A stretch of 64,000 nt of DNA from Aquipseudomonas alcaligenes MRY13-0052 (GTDB lineage: Bacteria; Pseudomonadota; Gammaproteobacteria; Pseudomonadales; Pseudomonadaceae), in NCBI GenBank assembly GCA_000474255.1, contig BATO01000010.1, positions 1-64,000 on the forward strand, written 5' to 3'. Below, in pieces: positions 16,122-25,191 of the stretch (positions within the stretch are counted from its first letter, which is position 1; the number at the start of each line of letters is the position of its first letter). A program made the position numbers and the translations under genes. A model generated the notes under the pieces. It was not told where the DNA came from. It saw only the letters and a program-made list of their open reading frames with translations, and searched no databases.

Positions 16122-19100
16122 CTACTTGGCCTGCTCTTCGGCGGCGTCGGCGGCAGCTTCCTCGACCGGGGCGTGGGCCTCGACCTTGCGGCTGAGGATG
16201 ACGTCCATCTTCGGCACCGAGGAGATGTTGATGTTGTGCTCCTGGAACAGCTGGTCGATGCGCCGGTTCAGCTCGTCGGTGGCCAGGCCGCGGTCGCCCA
16301 GCTCGCGCACGTAGATCTTCAGCTCGTGCTCCAGGGTGGTGGCGCCGTAGGTCTTCAGCTGCACGTTGGGGGCCGGGTCGCGCAGCACGCGGGTGTTCTC
16401 CTGGGTGGCCTGCAGCAGCAGCTTGCGCACCAGTTCCAGGTCGGCACCGCGATTGACGTTGTAGACCAGCACGATGCGGGTGACGGTGTCGGTCAGGGTC
16501 CAGTTGATCAGCTGGCTGGTGAGGAAGGTCTGGTTGGGGACTATCACTTCCTTGCGATCGCTGTCGGTGATGTGCGTGGCGCGGATGCGGATGCGGTTCA
16601 CCGTGCCGGTGACGGTGCCGATGGTCACCAGGTCGCCGATGCGCACCGGGCGCTCGAACAGCAGGATCAGGCCGGAGATGAAGTTGGCGAAGATCGCCTG
16701 CATGCCGAAGCCGATACCCACCGAGAGCGCGGCCACCAGCCACTGCAGCTTGTCCCAGCTGACCCCGAGAGTGGACAGGGCGCTGACGAAGCCGATGCCG
16801 GCGATGGCGTAGGAGAGCAGGGTGGTGGTGGCATAGGCGCTGCCCTGGGCGAGCCTCAGGCGCGACAGCACCAGCACTTCCAGCAGGCCGGGCAGGTTGC
16901 GTGCGAGCACCGTGGTGATGCCGGCGATGATCAGCGCGCCGAGCACGTCGAGCAGGCTGATGGGCACCTGGGTGGCGGCGTCGCCGGTGCCGGCGGCGTA
17001 CTGGTAGAGGGTCACTTCGTCGAGGTAGGCGAAGACGCTGATCAGGTCGGCCCAGACCAGGTACATCGCGGCGATGAAGGTGCCGAGCAGGGCCAGGCGG
17101 ATCAGGCGCAGGGACTGCTGGTTGACCTGCTCGATGTCGAGGGTCGGCTCTTCCACCGCCACTTCCTCGCCCTCGGCGTTCTCCTTGGTCTGCGCCTGGC
17201 GCTTGGCCAGGGCGCGCGCGTAGGCCAGGCGCCGGGCGGCCACGGCCAGGCCACGGACGAAGGCGGCCTCGATCACCAGCGTGAGGATCAGCAGGTAGAG
17301 CGTGTTGATCAGGCGGTCGGTGAGCTTGAGCGAGGTGTAGTAGTAGCCGAAGCCCACGGCGACGATGAACGCCAGCGGCAGCAGGGTGAAGCCCAGGCCG
17401 ATGAGGAAGCGGAAGGGCGAGGTGTGCTCGCGCATCGGCTCGGCCAGCAGCAGGTTGCTCAGCACCAGGGCCATCAGGGCGTAGCAGGAGATGACGACGA
17501 TGATGCCGATCACGTCCTCGGCCAGGGCCTGGGGCTGGTGCTCGGCGACGGTGACCACGGCCACCAGGGCCATCACCACCATGCCGAGGCGGCGGATCTG
17601 CTTGCTCAGCAGGGACACCTGCGGGCGCGGCCAGCGGAAGTGCAGCTCGGCGACGCCGCCCGGGGAGAGGATGCGGTACAGGGTGTAGAACACCAGCCAG
17701 GCCTGGGCCATTTCCATCAGCGCGGCGCCGAGGGTGGCGTTCTGGCCACGGGCGTCGATCTGCAGGGCCAGGCCGCAGAGGGCGAGGAACAGGGTCACCG
17801 GCAGGGCCAGGAGGACGTTCAGCAGCAACGCCAGGGGCGTGTGCATCTGGCTGTCGCGCTTGTAGTGGCCGATGTCCTGGTGCAGGTCGGTGAGCTTGGC
17901 GTAGATCCAGCTGCGCCGCCACAGCAGCGCACCGATCATCAGCAGCAGGGGGACGAACAGCCAGGGGCGGTCTACCAGGCCTTCGCCCAGCTCGGCCAGG
18001 CCTGAACCCCAGGGCACGTCGGCGAGCTGGCGTTGCAGGTAGTGCGGGGCGTTCTTGATCCAGGAAAGGTCCAGCGGCTTGTTGCTGGGAATCCAGAACA
18101 TCTGCTCTTCCAGGGTCGCGCGCAACGCCTGGGAGGTACTTTGCAGCTGCTTCTGGTTGAGCTGCAGGGTGATGGATTCGTTGAGCAGGGCGTTGAGTTC
18201 GCGGCTCAGGCGGTCGAACAGCTCGGTGCGGGTGGTGGCCAGGTCGAGCAGAGTGGCGCGTAGTTCCGGGGTGACCTGGTCGGCGGGCTGGCGGGACAGC
18301 AGATCGTCGACGTAGGCCTGGGGGCTGTTGAGCTTGTCGCGCTGCTGGCTGAGTTCGAACTGGTAAAGGCGGATGTCGGCGATCTCGTCGGCCAGGTCGC
18401 CGTCGAGCTTGAGGTGCGGCAGGGCCTGCTTCTGCTGGTAGAGGATCTTCGACAGCAGCAGGCTGCCCTTGAGCACGCTGATCTGCTCCTCCAGGGCCTG
18501 GTCGGCCTGGCTGAGGGTGTCCAGTTGCTGGCGGGTTTGCAGGTTTTGCTGGGTCAGTTCGTTGAGGCGGTCGGTGGCCCGCAGCAGGTAGTCGGAGAGC
18601 TTGAGGTTGGTGGCGCTTTCGGCTGCCAGCAGGCTGTCGGGCGTGGCCTTCTGCGCCTCGCGGGAGAGTTCGGCGACGGTCTGCTCGGAGCTTTCCCGGC
18701 GCTTGTCGTTGATCAGCGACTGCAGGGCCTGGGTTTCCTGCTCCAGGCGATGGATGCGCTCCACCAGCAGGTCGCGGCGGCTGTTGCCGAGATCCTGCAA
18801 CAGGCTGTTGCCGGCCAGCTCCTGGCGGCGCAGCTGGGTCTGGGCGTCGAGGGCGGCGAGTTCGGCGTTGTACTGGTCGCGCTGCTCATCGGAGAGCGCC
18901 TTGCTGCCTTCCTTGCCGATCTTGAGGGTGGCGTTGATCTGCTGGGCACGGGCTTGGTTGCTGGCGATCTCGGCCTGGGCGCGCTCGGGGCGGGTCTGGG
19001 CGGTGATGATCAGGCTGTTGGCCTCGGCCAGGTCCTTCTGCCAGTCGGCCAGCTGGGTGCTGCGCTGGTTGAGCAACTGGTCGAGCTGGGCCAGGGACGA

Positions 19101-19436
19101 CTTGCTGTAGCGCTCGGTGACGTCCACCGGCTTGCTGGCCTTGAGACGGGTGAATTCGCGCTGGGCGTCGCTGGTCTGGCGCGGGGCGTCGGTGAGCTGG
19201 CGCTTGAGGTCGGCCAGGCGCTTTTCGCTCTCGGCTTCGTTGCCCAGCAGGGTCAGGGTCTGCTCCAGCACCTGCTGCACGGCCTTCTGCTCGGCTTCGG
19301 ACAGCTTGCGCTCGGCCAGGGTGTCCAGGCTTTGCTGGACCTTGGCGCTGGTGGGGGGCTCGGCGGCGTGCAGGTTGGTCACACCGAGGCTGAAGCCGAT
19401 GAGGGCGGCGGCAATGAGGGGGCGCAGGAAAGACAT
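16122..19436 (-). CDS. mscK: Mechanosensitive channel MscK (KefA)
   Basis: 1104 residues. A signal peptide (about 1-24, ending ALHAAEP-like NLHAAEPP) is followed by a large periplasmic coiled-coil region rich in Gln, Leu and Glu (about 30-470). Next comes a bundle of membrane helices (about 480-880) and the MscS-like pore and cytoplasmic beta domain (about 890-1090), with VGIGFGMQAIFANFISG and the Lys/Arg-rich vestibule. The acidic Ala/Glu tail is normal. It is an inner-membrane potassium-modulated mechanosensitive channel that relieves hypo-osmotic pressure. The gene stands alone between nhaP2 and selO. Confidence 0.94.
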   Translation of the reverse strand: MSFLRPLIAAALIGFSLGVTNLHAAEPPTSAKVQQSLDTLAERKLSEAEQKAVQQVLEQTLTLLGNEAESEKRLADLKRQLTDAPRQTSDAQREFTRLKASKPVDVTERYSKSSLAQLDQLLNQRSTQLADWQKDLAEANSLIITAQTRPERAQAEIASNQARAQQINATLKIGKEGSKALSDEQRDQYNAELAALDAQTQLRRQELAGNSLLQDLGNSRRDLLVERIHRLEQETQALQSLINDKRRESSEQTVAELSREAQKATPDSLLAAESATNLKLSDYLLRATDRLNELTQQNLQTRQQLDTLSQADQALEEQISVLKGSLLLSKILYQQKQALPHLKLDGDLADEIADIRLYQFELSQQRDKLNSPQAYVDDLLSRQPADQVTPELRATLLDLATTRTELFDRLSRELNALLNESITLQLNQKQLQSTSQALRATLEEQMFWIPSNKPLDLSWIKNAPHYLQRQLADVPWGSGLAELGEGLVDRPWLFVPLLLMIGALLWRRSWIYAKLTDLHQDIGHYKRDSQMHTPLALLLNVLLALPVTLFLALCGLALQIDARGQNATLGAALMEMAQAWLVFYTLYRILSPGGVAELHFRWPRPQVSLLSKQIRRLGMVVMALVAVVTVAEHQPQALAEDVIGIIVVISCYALMALVLSNLLLAEPMREHTSPFRFLIGLGFTLLPLAFIVAVGFGYYYTSLKLTDRLINTLYLLILTLVIEAAFVRGLAVAARRLAYARALAKRQAQTKENAEGEEVAVEEPTLDIEQVNQQSLRLIRLALLGTFIAAMYLVWADLISVFAYLDEVTLYQYAAGTGDAATQVPISLLDVLGALIIAGITTVLARNLPGLLEVLVLSRLRLAQGSAYATTTLLSYAIAGIGFVSALSTLGVSWDKLQWLVAALSVGIGFGMQAIFANFISGLILLFERPVRIGDLVTIGTVTGTVNRIRIRATHITDSDRKEVIVPNQTFLTSQLINWTLTDTVTRIVLVYNVNRGADLELVRKLLLQATQENTRVLRDPAPNVQLKTYGATTLEHELKIYVRELGDRGLATDELNRRIDQLFQEHNINISSVPKMDVILSRKVEAHAPVEEAAADAAEEQAK

Positions 19437-19515
19437 GGTCGCTGGGGGCGGCTCTGGAAAAAGTGCGGTTAATGATATGCCAGGCGCGGCGCCCGTGGTG
19501 GGACGTGCCGCGCCT

Positions 19516-21264
19516 TCAGAGGAACAGTCCGGGGCCTGGGCGCCCGTGACCTTCGGGGAATTTGACGCCCACCTTGCGCACCTTGTTCCCTTCCATCAGG
19601 GCGACGGTCCAGGTCAGGCCGTTCCACTCCACCTGGTCGCCGACGATGGGTTCGCCGCCGATCTCGTGGGAGATGAAGCGCCCCAGGGGCTGGGTGCCGT
19701 CGATGTTCTCCAGCTTGAGGCCGTAGAGCGAGGCGACGGCGGAGAGCTGGGCATCGCCTTCGAGGACGAAGTCGCCGAAGAAGCGCAGGTCGAGGCCGCG
19801 CTGGGGCGCCTGGCTGAACAGTTTGCCGAGGGCGGAGAGGTCGTGCTCGTGGCCGACCACGCAGAGGATGTCGCCCGCCTCCAGCACGGTACTGCCCGAA
19901 GGGTGGAGCAGTTCGGTGCCCCGGAACAGCGCGGCGATGCGGGTGCCTTCGGGCATCTTCAGTTCGCGCAGGGCGGCGCCGATGCACCACTTCTCCGCGC
20001 CCAGGCGGTAGACGAACAGCTCCCACTCGCTGGTGGGGTGGATCTCCAGCCCGGCGCGGGAGATGGGCGCCGGCTCCGGCGGTACCGTCACCCGCAGCAG
20101 CTTGGCCGCCAGCGGCAGGCTGGCGCCCTGCAGCAGCAGGGAGACGAGGACGATGAAGAACGCCAGGTTGAAGTACAGCTGCGAGTGGGGCAGGCCGGCC
20201 ATCATCGGGAACACCGCGAGGATGATGGGCACCGCGCCGCGCAGGCCGACCCAGGCGATGAAGGCCTTTTCGCGGTCATGGAAGGCGCGGAAGGGGATCA
20301 GCCCGATCATCACCGACAGCGGGCGGGCGAAGAGGATCATCCACAGCGCCAGGCCCAGGGCGGGCAGGGCGATGGGCAGCAGGTCGTGGGGCGTGACGAG
20401 CAGGCCCAGCACCAGGAACATGCCGATCTGCGCCAGCCAGGCCATGCCGTCGAGCATATGCAGGATGCTGTGGCGCGAGCGGATCGGGCGGTTGCCCAGC
20501 ACCAGCCCGCAGAGGTAGGCGGCGAGGATGCCGCTGCCGTGCAGGAAGTTGGTGAGGGCGAACACCAGCAGGCCGCCGCTCACCACCAGCAGCGGGTAGA
20601 GGCCGTTGGGCAGGTTGATGCGGTTGATCAGTTGCAGCAGCAGCCAGCCGCCGCCGAGGCCGAGCAGGGCGCCGATGCCGAACTCGCTGACCAGGTGGCC
20701 GAGGAAGGACAGGCTGATTTCGCTCTGCCCCTTGGCCAGCATGTCGATCAGGGTGACGGTGAGGAACACCGCCATCGGGTCGTTGCTGCCGGACTCGATC
20801 TCCAGGGTGGCGGTGACCCGTTCGTTGAGGCCCTTGCCGCCGAGCAGGGAGAACACCGCCGCGGCGTCGGTGGAGCCGACGATGGCGCCGATCAGCAGGC
20901 CCTGCATGATGTCGAGATTGAACAGCCAGGCCGCGGCCATGCCGGTCAGCCCGGTGGTGATCAAGACGCCGACCGTGGCCAGCGACAGCGCCGGCCACAA
21001 GGCCACGCGGAAGCTGGAGACCCGTGTGCGCAGGCCGCCGTCGAGGAGAATGATGGCCAGCGCCAGGTTGCCCACCAGGTAGGCCAGCGGGTAGTTGCTG
21101 AAGCCGATGCCGCCCGGGCCATCGATGCCGGCGACCATGCCCACGGCCAGGATGATGACCAGGATGGGGATGCCCAGGCGCGAGGAAACCGAGCTCACCA
21201 GAATGCTTGCGCCGACCAGCAACGCGCCGATCAGGAACAGGCTATTGATGGTGGCTGCATCCAC
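19516..21264 (-). CDS. nhaP2: K+/H+ (Na+/H+) antiporter NhaP2/CvrA
   Basis: 582 residues: a CPA1-type antiporter with about 12-13 membrane helices (1-395), including [20 protein letters not shown] and the ion-binding region [20 protein letters not shown] (about 129-148) and [13 protein letters not shown] (157-169). A cytosolic TrkA-C domain (about 405-480) and a CorC/HlyC domain (about 495-575) follow. This three-part architecture is that of NhaP2/CvrA, which exports potassium in exchange for protons. A palindrome lies about 47 bp upstream of the start. Confidence 0.93.
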   Translation of the reverse strand: MDAATINSLFLIGALLVGASILVSSVSSRLGIPILVIILAVGMVAGIDGPGGIGFSNYPLAYLVGNLALAIILLDGGLRTRVSSFRVALWPALSLATVGVLITTGLTGMAAAWLFNLDIMQGLLIGAIVGSTDAAAVFSLLGGKGLNERVTATLEIESGSNDPMAVFLTVTLIDMLAKGQSEISLSFLGHLVSEFGIGALLGLGGGWLLLQLINRINLPNGLYPLLVVSGGLLVFALTNFLHGSGILAAYLCGLVLGNRPIRSRHSILHMLDGMAWLAQIGMFLVLGLLVTPHDLLPIALPALGLALWMILFARPLSVMIGLIPFRAFHDREKAFIAWVGLRGAVPIILAVFPMMAGLPHSQLYFNLAFFIVLVSLLLQGASLPLAAKLLRVTVPPEPAPISRAGLEIHPTSEWELFVYRLGAEKWCIGAALRELKMPEGTRIAALFRGTELLHPSGSTVLEAGDILCVVGHEHDLSALGKLFSQAPQRGLDLRFFGDFVLEGDAQLSAVASLYGLKLENIDGTQPLGRFISHEIGGEPIVGDQVEWNGLTWTVALMEGNKVRKVGVKFPEGHGRPGPGLFL

Positions 21265-21310
21265 GTATTGAAGCTCCTGGCAATGATGTCGGGGGTGACG
21301 CTGGAGGGAT

Positions 21311-21327
21311 GCATGCAGTGTGCATGC
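21311..21327. promoter_or_regulatory. 17-bp palindrome upstream of nhaP2
   Basis: GCATGCA-GTG-TGCATGC is a perfect inverted repeat with a 3-base centre, starting 47 bp upstream of the nhaP2 ATG. The gene-free stretch 21265-21571 otherwise contains only the terminator of the next gene. An operator is plausible; no regulator can be named. Confidence 0.4.
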
Positions 21328-21521
21328 CAGCTGGATTCTAACCTGCTACCCGCAACGCGCCGCAAGCGCTGATCGGCATAAATCCACAGGTTTTTTGAAC
21401 AGGGCCGAAGCCTGTGTTCACGGATTCGACCAGGTGGTCAGGATATTGTCCGAGGTCGATTTGACGATCCGGGGAATGCCGGTGCCGAGCCGGTCATCGG
21501 TGGACTGGCCGATTCGCAGGC

Positions 21522-21548
21522 AAAAAAAGCCCCGCATGTGCGCGGGGC
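21522..21548 (-). terminator. Intrinsic terminator of the acyl-CoA dehydrogenase gene
   Basis: On the minus strand, GCCCCGC-GCACAT-GCGGGGC forms a 7-bp GC stem with a 6-base loop followed by seven T. It begins 24 bp behind the stop codon at 21572. Confidence 0.9.
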
Positions 21549-21571
21549 AGGGAAACCCTGAAAAGTTGAAA

Positions 21572-23374
21572 TCAGAACCAGGCGTCGCGCATTTCCAGGC
21601 AGGTGTCGTCGCGGGCTTCGAGAATGGCCAGGGCGTGGTGCACGCCCGGCACTTCCCAGGTGAGGAAGTAGCGCGCGGCCTGCAGCTTGCCCTTGTAGAA
21701 GTCGGCGTCGGCGGCGTTGCCACGGGCCAGGCCTTCTTCGGCGCGGATCGCCTGTTCCAGCCAGCGCCAGCCGATGACCGCGTGGCCGAAAGCGTTGAGG
21801 TAGAGCGCGGAGTTGGCCAGGGCCTGGTTGACCTTGCCCTGCATCAGGTCGCCGAGCAGGGCCAGGGTCACGGCGGAGAGGCGCGACACCAGTTGCTCCA
21901 GCGGCTGGCGCAGGGCGTCGAGGGAACCGTGGACGCTGGCGCGCTGGCAGGTGTCGTTGATCAGGCGGGTCAGCTGCTTGAGGCCGGCACCGTTGTTCTG
22001 CGCCACCTTGCGGCCCAGCAGGTCCAGGGACTGGATGCCGTGGGTGCCTTCATGGATGGGGTTGAGGCGGTTGTCGCGGTAGTACTGCTCCACCGGGTAT
22101 TCGCGGGTGTAGCCGTGGCCGCCGAGGATCTGCACCGCCAGTTCGTTGGCCTTGAGGCAGAACTCCGAGGGCCAGGATTTGACGATGGGGGTGAGCAGGT
22201 CGAGCAGTTCGTGGGCCTGCTTGCGCTCCTCCTCGGTGGCGAGGGTCTGGGTGTCGTCGAACAGGCGGGCCGAGTACAGGCCGAGGTCGAAGGCGCCTTC
22301 CACATAGGCCTTCTGGGTCAGCAGCATGCGGCGCACATCGGCGTGCTCGATGATCGCCACCTGGGCGCTGGTCGGGTCCTTGCCGTCGGGCAGGCGGCCC
22401 TGGGGGCGCTCGCGGGCGTATTCCAGGGAGTAGAGGTAGCCGGCGTAGCCGAGCATCACCGCGCCCATGCCGACGCCGATGCGTGCCTCGTTCATCATCT
22501 GGAACATGTAGGACAGGCCGGCGTGGGGCTTGCCCACCAGGTAGCCGACGCAGTCGCCGTTGTCGCCGAAGTTCAAGGCGGTGGAGGTGGTACCGCGGTA
22601 GCCCATCTTGTGGAACAGGCCGGCGAGGATCACGTCGTTGCGCTTGCCGAGGGAGCCGTCGTCGTTGACCAGGAACTTGGGCACGATGAACAGCGAGATG
22701 CCTTTGACCCCGGCGGGGGCGTCCGGCAGCTTGGCCAGCACCATGTGCACGATGTTGTCCGACAGCGGGTGGTCGCCGCCGGAGATGAAGATCTTGTTGC
22801 CCTTGATGCGGTAGGTGCCGTCACCGGCCGGTTCGGCGCGGGTGCGGATGTCCGACAGCGAGGAGCCGGCGTGGGGCTCGGTGAGCGCCATGGTGCCGAA
22901 GAACTTGCCGTCGATCATCGGCTGCAGGAAGCGCTGCTTCTGTTCGTCGCTGCCGAAGCTCTCGATCAGGTTGGCCGCGCCCATGGTCAGGAAGGGGTAG
23001 GCGGAGCTGCCGACGTTGGCCGACTGGAAGTGGGCGAAGCAGGCCTGGGACAGCAGCGTGGGCAGTTGCATGCCGCCCTGCTCGAAGCTGCGGGTGGCGT
23101 TGAGGAAGCCGGCCTCGAGGAAGGCGTCGACGGCGGGCTTCACTTCCGGGATCAGCGTGGCGGCGCCGTTGTGGTACTCCGGCTCGTTCTCGTCGCCCTT
23201 GCGGTTGTGCGGGGCGAAGTATTTCTCGGCGATGCTGCGGGCGGTGCCGATGGCGGCGTCGAAGGTTTCGCGGTTGTGATCGGCGAAGCGCTCGCGCTGG
23301 GTCAGGGCTTCGGCGTCCAGCACTTCGTAGAGTTCGAAGGCCAGGTTGCGGGAACTGAGCAGGGTCTCGGACAT
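21572..23374 (-). CDS. Acyl-CoA dehydrogenase, long DmdC/FadE-like form
   Basis: A 600-residue FAD acyl-CoA dehydrogenase. MALTEPHAGSSLSDIRT (about 156-172) and KIFISGGDH (about 186-194) are FAD/substrate-binding signatures, and the C-terminal helical domain carries the QILGGHGYTREYPVEQYYRD motif. The extra C-terminal domain (about 470-600) is typical of the 3-methylmercaptopropionyl-CoA dehydrogenase-like branch. It probably oxidises medium/long or branched acyl-CoA; the natural substrate is uncertain. It stands alone with its own terminator and corresponds in order to PA5020. Confidence 0.9.
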   Translation of the reverse strand: MSETLLSSRNLAFELYEVLDAEALTQRERFADHNRETFDAAIGTARSIAEKYFAPHNRKGDENEPEYHNGAATLIPEVKPAVDAFLEAGFLNATRSFEQGGMQLPTLLSQACFAHFQSANVGSSAYPFLTMGAANLIESFGSDEQKQRFLQPMIDGKFFGTMALTEPHAGSSLSDIRTRAEPAGDGTYRIKGNKIFISGGDHPLSDNIVHMVLAKLPDAPAGVKGISLFIVPKFLVNDDGSLGKRNDVILAGLFHKMGYRGTTSTALNFGDNGDCVGYLVGKPHAGLSYMFQMMNEARIGVGMGAVMLGYAGYLYSLEYARERPQGRLPDGKDPTSAQVAIIEHADVRRMLLTQKAYVEGAFDLGLYSARLFDDTQTLATEEERKQAHELLDLLTPIVKSWPSEFCLKANELAVQILGGHGYTREYPVEQYYRDNRLNPIHEGTHGIQSLDLLGRKVAQNNGAGLKQLTRLINDTCQRASVHGSLDALRQPLEQLVSRLSAVTLALLGDLMQGKVNQALANSALYLNAFGHAVIGWRWLEQAIRAEEGLARGNAADADFYKGKLQAARYFLTWEVPGVHHALAILEARDDTCLEMRDAWF

Positions 23375-23513
23375 GTCGGATCTCCGGTTGGATGGCCGGA
23401 GTCTAGATCGGTGAATGAAGGTCGCCTAGCAACATCCATAAGGGTGATAAAGCGGCAAAACCCGGCCAGCGTCGCGGCTGGTAAACTGCGCGCCTCGCGA
23501 GGATTCCCACACC

Positions 23514-24353
23514 ATGAACTACCGTCACGCCTTCCATGCCGGCAACCACGCCGATGTGCTCAAACACCTGACCCTGGCCCGCCTGATCGCCCTGCTGTCA
23601 CGCAAGGAGGCGCCCTTCGCCTACCTCGACAGCCACGCCGGCGTCGGCCTCTACGACCTGGCCGGCGACCAGGCCAACCGCACCGGGGAATGGGAGGAGG
23701 GCATCGGCCGGCTCTGGGGCCAGCCCGACCTGCCGGAACTGATGGTGGACTACCTCGGCGTGCTCCACGCCCTGAACCCCGATGGCGCGCTGCGCCACTA
23801 CCCCGGTTCGCCGGAGCTGGCACGCCAGCTGACCCGCCCGCAGGACCGCCTGCACCTGAACGAAAAGCACCCGGAAGACGGCCAGGCGCTGAAGGAGAAC
23901 ATGGCCGGCGACCGCCGCGTTGCCGTGCACCTGGGCGAAGGCTGGCACCTGCCCCGCGCCCTGCTGCCCACCGCCGAGAAGCGCGCGTTGATGCTGATCG
24001 ACCCGCCCTTCGAGAAAGCCGACGAGCTGGAGCGCTGCGTCACCGCACTGAAGGAAGCCATCGGCCGCATGCGCCAGACAGTCGTGGCGATCTGGTACCC
24101 GATCAAAGACCAGCGCCAGCTCAAGCGCTTCTACCAGGGCCTGGAAGCCTCCGGGGCGCCCAAGCTGCTGCGCGTGGAACTGATGGTGCACCCGGCGGAC
24201 AACGCCCTCGGCCTCAACGGTTCGGGCCTGGCCATCGCCAACCCGCCATGGGGACTGGAAGAGGAACTGCGCCAACTGCTGCCCTGGCTGAGCGAAAAGC
24301 TTGCGCAGAGTCAGGGTGGCTGGCGGTTGGATTGGATTATTGCGGACAGTTGA
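23514..24353 (+). CDS. rlmJ: 23S rRNA (adenine2030-N6)-methyltransferase RlmJ
   Basis: A 279-residue protein opening with MNYRHAFHAGNHADVLKH, the diagnostic N-terminus of RlmJ (formerly YhiR/ComJ). The catalytic DPPF (163-166) is the N6-adenine methyltransferase [DNSH]PP[FYW] motif; SHAGVGLYDL is the SAM-binding region. It methylates A2030 of 23S rRNA before 50S assembly. It is divergent from the acyl-CoA dehydrogenase gene and convergent with msrA, across a large inverted heptad repeat. Confidence 0.95.
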   Translation: MNYRHAFHAGNHADVLKHLTLARLIALLSRKEAPFAYLDSHAGVGLYDLAGDQANRTGEWEEGIGRLWGQPDLPELMVDYLGVLHALNPDGALRHYPGSPELARQLTRPQDRLHLNEKHPEDGQALKENMAGDRRVAVHLGEGWHLPRALLPTAEKRALMLIDPPFEKADELERCVTALKEAIGRMRQTVVAIWYPIKDQRQLKRFYQGLEASGAPKLLRVELMVHPADNALGLNGSGLAIANPPWGLEEELRQLLPWLSEKLAQSQGGWRLDWIIADS

Positions 24354-24354
24354 T

Positions 24355-24440
24355 AGCTTGAAGCTTGAAGCTTGAAGCCGGAAGCCGGAAGCCTCAGGCC
24401 GGCGCTCCTTCTTCCAGCTTCAAGCTTCCCGCTTCAAGCT
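24355..24440. repeat. Inverted heptad-repeat element between rlmJ and msrA
   Basis: Arm 24355-24384 (GCTTGAA three times, then GCCGGAA units) and arm 24411-24440 are inverted copies pairing at about 27 of 30 positions around a 26-base loop. The array starts two bases behind the rlmJ stop, and the apparent msrA stop TGA (24434-24436) lies in the other arm. There is no T-run, but a hairpin of this size could end or stabilise both convergent transcripts. Confidence 0.85.
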
Positions 24441-25087
24441 CTAAAGCGGCATACACACGCCCGTCCCCCCAACCCGCAATAACCCCCCGGATTCTTCGCC
24501 AGGTACTGCTGGTGATACGCCTCGGCGTAGTAGAAGGTCGGGGCTTCGTCGATTTCGGTGGTGATGGCGCCGAAGCCTGAGTTGCTCAGTTCGGCCTGGA
24601 AGCGGGCTTCGCTGGCCTTGGCGGCTTCCAGCTGGGCGGCGTCGCTGCAGTAGATGGCCGAGCGGTACTGGGTGCCGATGTCGTTGCCCTGGCGCATGCC
24701 CTGGGTCGGGTTGTGGGCTTCCCAGAATACCGAGAGCAGCTTCTCGTAGCTGATCACCTGCGGGTCGAACACCACCAGCACCACTTCGGTATGCCCGGTG
24801 AGGCCGGAGCAGACTTCGTCGTAGGTCGGGTTCGGGGTGTGGCCGCCGGCGTAGCCGACCGCGGTGGACCAGACGCCTTCCTGTTGCCAGAAACGCCGCT
24901 CGGCGCCCCAGAAGCAGCCGAGGCCGAACACCGCCTGTTGCAGGTGGGCGGGGAAGGGGGCTTGCAGCGGGCGGCCGTTGACGAAGTGGGCGTCGGGCAC
25001 CGGCATCGGCGATTCACGGCCGGGCAGCGCCTGTGCCGCCGTGGGCAGCTCGATTTTGTGAGCGAGGATCTGCGAGCGCAGGACCAT
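24434..25087 (-). CDS. msrA: Peptide methionine sulfoxide reductase A with an apparent C-terminal frameshift
   Basis: The start at 25087 ([11 protein letters not shown]) follows AGGAGAACGCC. The 217-residue MsrA has the nucleophile C58 in [23 protein letters not shown], and near the C-terminus GGYCGLGG with a resolving cysteine. The last residues read RACVCRFRA. If one G is added to the run of six (24465-24470, read as C on the plus strand), the tail becomes TGVCMPL followed by TAG at 24441-24443, which is what MsrA proteins normally end with. The sequence therefore seems one base short in a homopolymer. As written, the frame runs on into the heptad repeat to find its stop. It reduces methionine-S-sulfoxide in proteins using thioredoxin. 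Confidence 0.92.
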   Translation of the reverse strand: MVLRSQILAHKIELPTAAQALPGRESPMPVPDAHFVNGRPLQAPFPAHLQQAVFGLGCFWGAERRFWQQEGVWSTAVGYAGGHTPNPTYDEVCSGLTGHTEVVLVVFDPQVISYEKLLSVFWEAHNPTQGMRQGNDIGTQYRSAIYCSDAAQLEAAKASEARFQAELSNSGFGAITTEIDEAPTFYYAEAYHQQYLAKNPGGYCGLGGRACVCRFRA

Positions 25088-25149
25088 GGCGTTCTCCTGA
25101 TTGGGTGGCTGGTCGATAGACCTGCGGGAATGGCCGATGTTACAGCAGG

Positions 25150-25191
25150 CTTGGGGCTTGGGGCTTGGGGCTCGGGGCTCGGGGCTCAGGG
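25150..25191. repeat. CTTGGGG heptad array forming a G-quadruplex motif at the end of dipA
   Basis: Six 7-bp units: CTTGGGG three times, CTCGGGG twice, CTCAGGG once. On the plus strand this gives five runs of four G separated by three-base loops (25153-25184), a textbook G-quadruplex sequence. The dipA stop codon (25186-25188, minus strand) lies inside the last unit, so the G-rich strand is the template strand for transcripts leaving dipA towards msrA. Confidence 0.88.

Noticed and set aside
24355-24440. CRISPR array
   Set aside because: Units are 7 bp without spacers and no cas gene is present; these are simple heptad arrays.
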